A stretch of DNA of 64,000 bases, from contig OX457039.1 of assembly GCA_949752735.1 (NCBI GenBank), positions 45,191,286-45,255,285 on the forward strand, written 5' to 3'. Each line of letters opens with the position of its first letter. Position 1 is the first letter of the stretch. Below the pieces are notes generated by a model. It ran no database searches. It saw only the letters and a program-made list of their open reading frames with translations, and was not told where the DNA came from. The position numbers and the translations under genes are program-made. This document shows, piece after piece, positions 23,579 through 34,100 of the stretch. Source of the DNA: Lumbricus terrestris. Taxonomy: Eukaryota; Annelida; Clitellata; Crassiclitellata; Lumbricidae.

Positions 23579-23808
23579 TTAGTACTCAGTCATCAGTGAC
23601 ATCTCAACTAGGGAGTTAACGCAGGTAATCCCTTGGCATCCTCCACACATCGCCGAGTACAGCAAACCAGACCGTAGACACTTGTATCGATTGGTGCAAA
23701 CTAGCTTGCAGTTGCACGAAATTAGGTTGAGAAGTTCTTCTGGAGCTAAATTATGACATGATTCTATGCTCACTGAACATTGTAAGAATCTCTGAAGTTG
23801 AAGTTATG
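23579..23808 (-). pseudogene. Cys-rich ORF fragment, tesmin/CXC-like
   Basis: Open from about 23804 to TAA at 23579. It reads PEELLNLISCNCK, then a set of Cys (C-N-C, CTNRYKC, MCGGCQGITC). This spacing resembles the Cys-rich tail of large uncharacterised invertebrate proteins often linked to transposons. A possible acceptor (CAACTTCAG) precedes it. It overlaps the end of exon 3 of the surrounding pseudogene in another frame, so it may be a relic inserted in that intron. Confidence 0.35.
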
Positions 23809-23869
23809 TTGCTGCAGATGTAGTCTAAGTCAAACCGATTGTCTCCCTGCTGAGTGATACAAGTTGCTA

Positions 23870-25450
23870 AATAAAGCATCAGAAAAACAAGGTTATAAAA
23901 TACATTCATGCAATTAATACTGTGTTTATGGTAGACAAGAAAAGCAACTTTTCATGTTCACGATCATTGTCATACTGGAGAACTACTGGAGACTGGTACG
24001 AATATCTGAACGATCAATGCTACAGATCAACGCAAGTAGTAATCAGGACAATTCTGGGATCTACCAATATTTGCCAATGGACAAAAGACATAGGCCTAAC
24101 GAATATAATATTATGCAGACATATTTCAAATTACTTCAATAGATTTTGGAGCAGTGCAAAAGCCTTCTAATCTGTCTTTATGGTGCATAGCGTCAAACCA
24201 TCAAAGCAAAAAGCCGATCAGTGTTTAGCAAAAACGCTTCTCATCGATGGAAATATTAGTTCGAATTTTACTTTCTAGCTTACCTAGATTACCTAGAACA
24301 TGATCGGCAGTAGCCTAATGCTGACTATAAGGATCACTTTCAACTTGTCATTATCCAGAGGGTGATGTGTTATTTCTGGAGCAAAGACATAACACTGTCA
24401 TATTTTTTATCCATGACTATAAATAGTAAAATGGTGGCATTAGCCACCTGTGATGAACATCGCTAAAAATTAAAGTTGGGTGCTGGCAGGCCTATATATA
24501 TTACATCTCATTCAACTTTAGGAAACTGGATCTAGAGCCTGAAGCTGTCAAAACTATCAACATAGGCCTACAGAAAAATAATTGTTTCGTAGTACAAGCA
24601 CTAAGACAACTATAGGTATGATGATTGAAGTGACTAATAAAATAATGCTTCTTTAGACGGGCATTACAATATTCTTACACTGCTTGTATTGCAAGATGTT
24701 AAATGTCCTGTGATACATCTCAAAACATTGATAACACTTCGTAACTCTACAAAAACAATGCAAAACCAAATCCATCTACTTGCATGATAATTGATAACCA
24801 ATATTCAAACATGTAAAGGATAGAGCTATAAACTTACTGTGTTAATCGTAGTATTATCGTACTTATTATGCCAATCGCAATCGTAATTTCGGAATTTCTA
24901 TGTACAGCGACCAAATATATAGCGGAGTTGTTAGAACCACATTATTCAAAGGCTTAATGAAAAGCGGAATTGATTGACAAAGGGTCGAAATCCTAATGTC
25001 GGGCATGTTAAGGTAAGCATCGTTTAGAGTTTAAATGGAGATGGAGGTGAGGGGAAGAGGAGGAATCGGGATAGGATTCATGATAAGTAAGCCTAGTGTT
25101 TTAACATTTCTGCAGCGCTGTTCAAGAGCTAGGCACAGTGCACCTACTTAACCACAAGTCCAGATATAGTTGTTGTGAAGTCCTTTATCAAATGGACAAA
25201 ACTTTTTTGAGAAGAGGACTCCAATGACGGGCGTATTTAATAAAAGGCTGAAAGACTACATGTGAACAAGTTTAATGACATGTAATTCGCAAGAACCATG
25301 GTCCTCCTGATACAAAATTAAGAATTTTAACACAATCACACCAAGGCACAGAGTCCAGATGAACTTAAATAAATCTGGTATATTGATAGCCTACTTATAC
25401 GTGACTCCAGATTAATTTACGACTTGCTGTTTGAAAAATAATGCAAATGC
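23870..25450. other. intron, nothing recognised
   Basis: Intron of the 20675-26720 pseudogene. The exon expected here from the phase clash was not found. The frames at 23922-24170 show no domain. Confidence 0.35.
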
Positions 25451-26159
25451 TCATACTTGTTGAAGACAATAATTCTTCCGTCAAAATTTCCCTGAAAATC
25501 GATGGTGTCATTGAAGACGACAACACCAACACATTCGGAATCAGCGATTTTCTCATTCTTCATCTGCTGCTTGTTAATCAATGTGTGCAATTCAACACCC
25601 TGGTCGATTGAATACCAGTCACCTCAATACTGGTCTGGAAACGGGGTTGGACTGGGCCTTTGACCATCTGCACATGTACCACATTATCTTATTAGAAATC
25701 TAGTCATGAAAACTCCCCGACTCCAGACACCTATAGGCCTATACATTATAATTAGGCCTATTGTAGTAAACTATTGAAATTCTTCAAGCCACATACAGTA
25801 AATTGGAGATTTGTCACGACAATATCATGAGGAAAAGAATGGCGCATTCAACGGTTTAACACAGGTAAAACGACAGCGTTAGGCCTACTTTTTCAATCAT
25901 CACCACTCTCTCATGACTAATGCCATTGAAAACAAGGTCCACCAACTGTTCATCCGCATTATCAATACGATCTCGCCTATGAAAACGGACTAGCCAAACG
26001 CTGGTTTAAGTACGGTAGCCTATATTTGAATTTTATATGTGTCTAAGAAAGAACCGTTAACGAAGTCACTCAGATGCGTAGAAAGCATCATACAAAATAA
26101 AAACTAGCTATCGAAACATTCAGCTCAGACTTTGCATCAAATCTCGCTAAGGTAGGCCA

Positions 26160-26506
26160 CAGCGGCGCCCGCAGGCGTACGCACTTACGCAAGTGCGTAC
26201 AGCAGCGGCGCCCGAAGACGTACGCACATAGGTAAGTGCGTACAGCGCGATGACCCAAAAGGTATGTTTTTGGAAAATTCTAGGTTGATGACTAAAAAAA
26301 AAAAAAGGTCATCAGTTTTTTTCGGCGGATAGAAAAGGTATGTTTTTGGAAAATGATAGGTTGATGACTAAAAAAAAAAAAGGTCATCAGTTTTTTCGGC
26401 GACCTAACGAACATTTTTTTCGGCGACCTAACGAACATTTTTCCCTGTTCGCCCCTCCATCGAAAATTTCTGTGCGTACAAGAAAAAAATCCTGCGGGCG
26501 CCGCTG
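26160..26506. mobile_element. MITE, CAGCGGCGCCCGCAGG family, copy 1
   Basis: 347 bp with inverted ends CAGCGGCGCCCGCAGG / CCTGCGGGCGCCGCTG and exact 8-bp duplication GTAGGCCA (26152-26159 and 26507-26514). A nested palindrome CGTACGCACTTACGCAAGTG lies near the left end, and two tandem ~75-bp units with GATGACTAAAAA and GGTCATCAGTTTTTT are inside. It lies upstream of exon 2 in intron 1 of the pseudogene. Copy 2 is inverted at 53767-54262. Confidence 0.92.
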
Positions 26507-26720
26507 GTAGGCCATATGACAGCTCAGGTGCGTTTTAATTTTCAATCATGCGTGACCGAAATGATGAAATATACTTAATGTGTAAACTACAGATACGATT
26601 AAGAACTTTATTCTTAATCTAAAACCATCTGTTTAAAACTTGGCTTTTACCTGTGCCCGTAATCAGAATGGTACATACGACGAGTAAATATGGATCGAAA
26701 CATCTACTCCGCGTCCCCAT

Positions 26721-27503
26721 GTTTTGACGCTGCCTATAAGCAAACGACACCTGCTGATACGCCGACGTGCACTTGTGCTGGAGTGACATGCACACTGCAC
26801 AGGTCTACGTTCAGCCCATGGTTCAGACATTCAGACTATACACGCTGGCGACGTATTTTGCAAGCTTAGATCAATCACAAAGAACCTTGGGTCTAGGTCT
26901 ACTAGTACTCTTGCGCCGCCTATCAACCAGCTACCCTAAACTCGAATGGCCTACAGAAAGAGCTTTTAAGCAAACCTTTAGTTTAGGCTATTTTATTTAT
27001 AGAAATCTACGGTAAATCGGTTTAGAAGTCGCGGTATAGTCGGTACCGGTAGCACCTCGATAAATAATGGGCGAAAATCACGGCATATTCAAGGCATGAA
27101 ATCAGTCCTTTATTTGCTAAGATCGGACCAAGCAATAGCGCATAGTAACCTATATGGACTATTATTATCCCTAATAGGAAAGAAACGGCGCGCTCACTAT
27201 AGACCTATACATGTGATGCACAAAGACAAGCCAGCATGAACGTCTTGCCTCGTATCAGGTTTTCCATTCAGCAAAATCTAATCGTAGTCGTATCGTAATC
27301 TCAATGCGGTCATAATATCAACAGGGTTTAACACATCATCAAAGTAGTAGGCTATGTCATAGAAACATAGACGCTCTGTTAAGTGTCACGTTATTGCGAG
27401 TCAGTCGTCTCATAGGCCTATATATTGGCCTAATTAGTTCCTACAATAATAAACGAACATCAGATCAACCAACTGGTTCGGATCTGGATGAGCATCATAA
27501 ATT
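26721..27503. other. upstream flank of the pseudogene, nothing recognised
   Basis: Should contain the promoter of the minus-strand gene starting at 26720. No TATA box is evident. Confidence 0.3.
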
Positions 27504-27511
27504 ATTATAGC

Positions 27512-27663
27512 CATGGGCGGAGTTTATCAGGGGCTAGGGGGAGCTAAGCCCCCCAAGAAGACCAAAATTCATTTTTTTACCATGTAAATGGCATCTTTTC
27601 CCGGGCTTAGCCCCCCAAGAAGGCTTTAGCCCCTCCAAGAACGGAAACCAAACTCCGCCCATG
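27512..27663. mobile_element. MITE, CATGGGCGGAGTTT family, copy 1
   Basis: 152 bp, CATGGGCGGAGTTTATCAGG to AAACTCCGCCCATG, exact 8-bp duplication ATTATAGC (27504-27511 and 27664-27671). Inside, G-rich and C-rich halves pair (GCTAAGCCCCCC / GGCTTTAGCCCC). Confidence 0.93.
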
Positions 27664-27671
27664 ATTATAGC

Positions 27672-28300
27672 AGCATGCATGATGCCAGGCTTAGGCTACT
27701 AGAAGCCTACTATAGTGTTTACATAACAAAATAATTTCATATGCTCAAGATAATTGAGCAATACGCTGGCTTTCTCTTTCTGCCAGCGTCAGATTCGAGG
27801 CACTCATTCTAGTGTTCGGTCTCAGTTTGGTCTTGGTTTGAAATATCTTACAGATCCTCTCGCTGCCACATTACAACGCCTCTTAGGTCATCTGACCGTC
27901 TTGGCCTATATTATTTTGTTACCCATGTCAGGACTGTTAGGACTCAATCAAGATCTTTCGTCTGCAGAGTGAAATAAGCTTAGATTTTCTCACCAGTCCG
28001 GCACCATTATCTCTTGTAGCAATTTTTACATGTAACGCCAAGTTAGGCATATCATCCGTAAAACTTCGACGCAAATTTGACAAAATCACTCAACATTGTC
28101 CCAAATCATGACAATTATTTATGGCATTTGGGGAAATTCACGACCGTCACCTCAAATGCAAAAACATTTCTACAAAGCTCATCCACAGTTAAAACACACG
28201 ATGAGCGGTTAAATGAAGTTCGTGTATCTTAAACTTAGTTCGAGTTGGTGAGTTAAAAGCTGGGAGTTGGAAGGTTTGTGGCAAACTTTGGTTTTGACAA
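27672..28300. other. non-coding, nothing recognised
   Basis: The frame at 27754-27972 (+) has no domain, and I see no exon borders. Confidence 0.3.
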
Positions 28301-28569
28301 ATTTGAACTATATAGTCGAAAGATGTACTGGTTAAACTACAAATTCATGTAATAGTATTTGAAACTTCAAGTTGATTAAGTCATTTAGACCAATAATTAT
28401 AATTGTTGCAGTTCAAACTAGGTGCACTGTTCAACAAATTCACATAAAAGTCGTTCAAATTTCAAACTAACAAGCTTGTATAAGCTTATTCGTTTAATTC
28501 AATAAACAACAGATAAAACGCTGTAGGTTTACATTAGCACAATTTACAGTATGGCTGCTTAAAAGTTAT

Positions 28570-29050
28570 AGTCAAGATAGTTAGTAGGCCCTACATGTTT
28601 TTGAATAACATTCTTGGGATAAAGTTTAACGAGTCTTAATTGGGGAGGATGAAATTGTGAGACCTTTCTCTAAAGTTATATATTGGATCACGCTGTAGTG
28701 GAAAGAGGCTACGTAGGACATGAGGTTCGTTTCCCTGAACAGTCTTTAAAAAGCACCTTGTCAGCCTCTTGCGCTAAACTTTCTGCTGTATAGGCCTACG
28801 TGTATCAGGATGTAAGTAGCCGGCTCGTCTAAGTTGTTCATGAGGTCCTCCAGGCGGGTTTTCTCCAATCCACTTGCAAGACCCCAACATGCAGGATAGG
28901 CATATATAATTTTGGATATGATAGTAGCTCTAGCGATAGCTTGGAGCTCTTACATGGAGACCCTGTGAGCCTTGAGGGTTCTGATTGCATAGAGCGAGGC
29001 AGTACCAGAGCGGATAATCTTATTGATATGGTCTGTAAAGTTCTGTTAAT
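28570..29050 (-). mobile_element. LINE reverse-transcriptase C-terminal relic
   Basis: The minus strand reads TDHINKIIRSGTASLYAIRT, then a TAA (likely from CAA), then ELQAIARATIISKIIYAYPA and LEKTRLEDLMN. After a one-base frameshift come RRAGYLHPDT and, further on, HVLRSLFPLQRD. These are the post-catalytic segments of a non-LTR reverse transcriptase. Several stops and shifts are present. It differs in family from the CR1/L2 copy at 1190-3480. Confidence 0.7.
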
Positions 29051-29291
29051 TTCTCTCCAATAAGAACTCTTTAATATCAGTATAAAGTTAAAACCTCAAG
29101 CTAGCAAAGTCATACGATAGCAGTTTAAATAAATTAAGCCAACAAACCCCAGATCTAGTGGGAAAAAAACAGCTGTGGCATAATTATAACTGATTGGAAA
29201 TCACATTGTAAGCCCACTAGTACACTAAGAACGATGGAAATTATGAAGTACTGGCAGAATCGAATCGGCACAAATGAATAAGATAAGATAT

Positions 29292-29297
29292 TTTATT
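29292..29297 (-). terminator. poly(A) signal of the coiled-coil/zinc gene
   Basis: AATAAA on the minus strand about 80 bp beyond the stop at 29377. Confidence 0.6.
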
Positions 29298-29376
29298 TCT
29301 TTGACAATTCCCGGGCGTTTTTTTTCAAACTGTCACAAAAGTTTGAGCCATCTTAAAATCTCAAGTGACATTTTGG

Positions 29377-31105
29377 CTATTTGTCCATATTTGCCTTTTT
29401 AGGAGCAGGCTTCTTCGGTCTCGTTCTTGGTTTTATTCCGCGAAGTTTGCAGCTCTGACAGACGTCATGAATGATCATGTCTGACTGTTTTTCCTCGGGC
29501 ATCAACCCACTGCCAACGCCGCTGCTACTGCTGCTGATATCGAAGCCACAGTTGAAGCATACGGCTGGAAACTTGCGTTCACGGCTGAAATAGTGGTTGT
29601 TCACTTCCTTTGAGCAGTCCGTCAGCTGTTCCACAGCCAATGGCTGCAACAGAACCGGCTATAGTAAAGACGCTGCGAAGACATATTTACAGCTAAGCAG
29701 ATTTCAGTTTCATTGATTACTCTTTGACAAGCTGATAAGGTTGTATAATTAAGGTTGTTTCATCGCTCGCTTACCATTGAATAGCGTTTAGAGCCTAATG
29801 CGGCAATCGATCAATCGATCAATCAATCAATCAATCAATCAGTCAGTCAGTCAATCATCCATTCATTCGCTCATTCATTCATTCATTCATTCATCCATTC
29901 AATAAATAAGCAAATAAATAAATAAATAAACAAGTCAATCAATCAATTAATCAATCAACCAATCAATCAATCGTGGGGAATAACTGATGGAGTAGACAGG
30001 GATGGACAATAAAACCTTAGCATGCAATTGAATTACAAATTACCAATTACTCGAGAAATTGTAATTTCGCTTACATCAATTACAAATTAATTAGGGCCTA
30101 CATCATTAGAATTTTTAAAAAAAACTCAGGAAGGAATCGCATGCATTTCCCCTTCCTTCTATGTGTTATTGTGTCAGCAGCAAATGTCTATTTAAGAAGT
30201 AGCAGCGGTTCAAACAAGTTATCTGATATCCGCCGTCGGTTAGGCCTTACAATCATGCCTGCAAAACTAAGAGCCTCTCTACTGGTGCAGACCAAGGCAA
30301 GGCAGCAATAAATTGTATAAATAATTTATTAGCAGTTGCATGGCTATGAAGCTTTGTTAGTTTCCTTTCTGTAATCTTCTACATAGGCTAATGCAAGATT
30401 TCTAATTCGTTTTTGTTTCTTCTTGTCAACTTTTTGGTCAATGCTCGCTGCGCACTTTAGAAATTACCAATTGCAACTATCATTTAAATTACGTAATTTC
30501 AATGACTAAATCACATTACTGCCGACACCTAGGAGTAGGGGAGTAGGTCTACATGCTGGAAGTAGGATCGCTAATCCATAATTTGGGTAAGAAAACTGAA
30601 TAATTAGGGTGTCGTTAAACAAACGTAAATTATCAGAGTTTCTCATCAGTGGTTTTTAGTTGATAACAGTTCAAAGCAGGTAAACAGCATCGTCTTCGAT
30701 TCATCATCACCATAATTGAGGAGCCTAGTACATCAGCAACGATGCTGTATAGGCAAGATTGTCGCACCAGATCGAAACCTAATATCGCAGTAGGGCTAGT
30801 TTGATATCATAGAGGCAGAAGAGACAAATCGTTCTAGTATGAAATACTATGAATAGAAGAATTTCATATCCTTAAGTTTTCCAAATAGTAGCTGCGATTA
30901 GAAAAAATTATTTTAAATCGTGTAGTCCACTGCAAAACGTACTTGCGTGGGAAAGAGATTTCCTCCACAGCGATACGGAAGAGTGCCTTTCAAACCGTTC
31001 CAGCATACTTGATCGTCTCTCGATAGTTTCTTGCTGGCGTAGACACATCTAGCCAAACAAGAATAATCATCGTCATCGTCATCATCATCATCATCATCAT
31101 CGTCA

Positions 31106-31163
<58 letters not shown>

Positions 31164-34100
31164 AGTCACTATCATCAACGTCACCATCATCCCATTCCAA
31201 CATCCTTTTCGTGATTATGATCATGATTATGATGATGATGATCATCATGATCTTCATCAGCAGCAGCAGCAGCTCCTGCATTTACAGCTAGAATACTCAA
31301 TATTACTCATCTATGTCAGTCATACTATTATTTTTTATTCATTATTATTAATTACATAAAAGATAATAATAATTTTGTTTATGCTCTTTAAGGTCGAGCA
31401 TCTTTATATTCGCTTTAACAACCGTCGTCGTTAGAGACCGAGTCTCCATGTCTATAGTGATAGATATAATCTGACCTGACCTATATAGTGATAGATATCA
31501 TCTGGCCTGACCTATATGGTGATAGATATCATCTGACCTGACCAATATAGTGATAGATATCATCTGACCTGACCTATATAGTGATAGATATCATCTGACC
31601 TGAAAAATAGAGTGATAGATATCATCTGACCTGACCTATATATAGTGATAGATATCATCTGACCCCACCTATATAGTGATAGATATCATCTGACCTGACC
31701 TATATATTGTGATAGATATCATCTGACCTGACCTATATAGTGATAGATATCCCATAATCTGACCTGGTCGACCTATATAGTGATAGATATCATCTGACCT
31801 GACCTATATATTGTGATAGATATCATCTGACCCCACCTATATAGTGATAGATATCATCTGACCTGACCTATATATTGTGATAGATATCATCTGACCTGAC
31901 CTATATAGTGATAGTGATCATCCGACCCGACCTAGCAAACGAAGCAGACGTAGCTCGTCAGCCGTTGAGAGAAATTTGTAATTACTGTATGAAATGAGTT
32001 GAACCAGTTGTATACCTTGGCTTACGACAGCTGACGCACCGAACGAAATCACGCAGATTGTGGACTGTCATCTTCCTTGCAGGAGGAGAAGGTTGCAGAG
32101 GGCTTTGAGTTTCTGCCGCTGCCTCCTTCTTCTTCTTCCGCTTACGGGTTGCTTCGTTACTTGGAGGCGTAGCAACAGATGAAGCTGCTGAGGAACCTAA
32201 TGGAACATCATCAAATTATAACGGTCAGCTAAGACCTAACTATACTGTTGCCTCTCTACACCTCTGCTATACATGTTTAGTTTTACTTAATTATATACAT
32301 GTATAATAGGTCTTATACACCTTATATGTAGGCTTGTGTTCCTATGTGTATGAAATATGAAAGGCATAATATGCACATTCATTAAGAGACCGGGAGCACA
32401 TAATACTGGAAAAACATATGAATTTCAGAACACATGGATCTCCATTTGCAATAATTGTACATAATGGGTCATATTCCTATAATGTGAGGCTGATTGAAAA
32501 ATTCCAGCATTTCAGGTGATATCTTATTTCTTTGTTACATAATCATAGACATATACCGGTAGTCTAAGTTTACTGTATGATGTAAGTTTACTGGGTTATT
32601 TGGCAAGGTGCAATACTGTGCTCCTGAAAGCAATAGCAGGAAAGAGACATATGTTTGCAAATATTTTAAAATTAAAGTTACATGTCGTATTATCGTATAT
32701 ACTTCATGGCTGCATCTGTTTTGTAGCAGAAGTCCTGCCATACGGCAACCTGCACTTTGAAACATTGCTCATTCGTTGAAATTTGTTTAGCTTTAGATTC
32801 CATTTCATGCTTTACCTGAACATGAGGCAACCACAGTATTGATGCCAGAATCCGAAGACTTGGAGGGGAAAGAGAAAGAAAATCCACCGACAGAACCAGC
32901 TAAAACGAAATTGGTTCAAAACTATCGTCATCGGGTCAATTATGGCTAATAATTATTGGTCAATTGTGGCTCATTTGTTAATTATGGTTCATCGGTCTAT
33001 TGTGGCTCATTTGTCAAAATATATCTCATTGTTCAATTATTGCTCATTGATCCATTGTGTTTATTGGTGCCAGCAATTGGGTGTTTGAAAGTGAAATGGC
33101 TGAATGAGGAAGTCATCCGAAACGATGTATCCAGTTCAAATTGTTTCTTTTGTACATAGACATGATTTACATTAAAACGTTATTGTTAATGTCTTTCTGT
33201 CAATGGTGAAAATAAAATAACAGTTAATGTACTTTTCTGAAAGTTTCTATGGCATCTTACTCAGAAACAAAAACACATCTATCACTTAAAATCAAATATT
33301 GGTCTGCTCGAATATGTTGCATTTGTTTAGTTTTATATATGTATAACGAAATTATTCATTAAGAAAACTTAAAAATGAAAAGAATTTACACTTTAGGCTA
33401 CAGGGAAGACTAGAACGGTATGCTAGAACGTCCGAGAAGTGATACATCTCTTGTTACTTTATAATCATCGACCAGGTGGGCCTAGAGGTGTTAAAATGAG
33501 AACAAAATTATTCAGCAAAGAGAATGATTTTAAAATTCTATATGAAATTTCTAACCTTAATTAATAGACCTTTAAAAATAGAAAAACCGACGAAGTTTTA
33601 TGACACGTCTCCGACTTTTTTTATGAAACATCTATTTGCAGTTATTTATGTTGAAACTATTTCCCGTAGCCTGGTTACGTTATAATCCTGAATTCATCAC
33701 AAACGCGGATTAAATCAAGAGCAGCTTACGTTCTGTTTTTAATTCATGCGTGTGCAATGTACGCCTAAGAAGATCGATGTTTCTTCCACTTTCCGTTGAT
33801 AGACCAATCAGTCCAATGGCCTGCGATGCCGTGACGATGTCCACTGTGCAGTTCAGACTGACTTCTGGTATCTCAACTGGTTTGTGATCAACGATCAACT
33901 CCTATAGAAATGCGCAACAATCCAGTACGAAGTTTAGCTCACTGGCGTGCAATCCAAGTTATAATCTCTCGACTGCCAGCAGTGCCAGAGTTGCTCAGCT
34001 ATTCTGCTGTTTATCAACCCGTAAGATGACGCTAGTGAGCATCACCTTGCTTGCGTTTTGACTGGAACATGTATTTCAAAGTTAGCAAAACTAATATGCT

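Larger units (their letters stand above)
20675..26720 (-). pseudogene. secreted Cys-containing surface protein, seven exons, probably disabled
   Basis: Exons (minus): 26720-26651 (ATG, signal peptide with PYLLVVCTILITGTG), 25667-25457, about 23866-23774, 22869-22660, 21986-21894, 21458-21338 and 20889-20675 (stop). All have GT-AG borders, and phases agree at junctions 1/2, 3/4, 5/6 and 6/7. The C-terminus is Ser/Thr/Ala rich, then hydrophobic (WLAFGTCFMLIYFIL), so membrane or GPI attached. Cys and aromatic spacing recalls invertebrate extracellular proteins with DUF7042-7045 domains; that is from memory, not a search. Lesions: TGA at 25624-25626, TAG at 22715-22717, a one-base phase clash at exon 4/5 (CAGT|GTAAG where CAG|GTAAG would fit), and a phase clash at exon 2/3 that may mean a missed exon. 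Both stops could be single C-to-T changes. Otherwise the frame is well kept, so decay is recent, or the stops are recoded or assembly errors. Confidence 0.6.

Noticed and set aside
30913..31281. Poly-Asp frame running into the exon at 30943-31048
   Set aside because: The Asp part is a trinucleotide repeat upstream of a good acceptor; phase-matched splicing from 32016 explains the exon.
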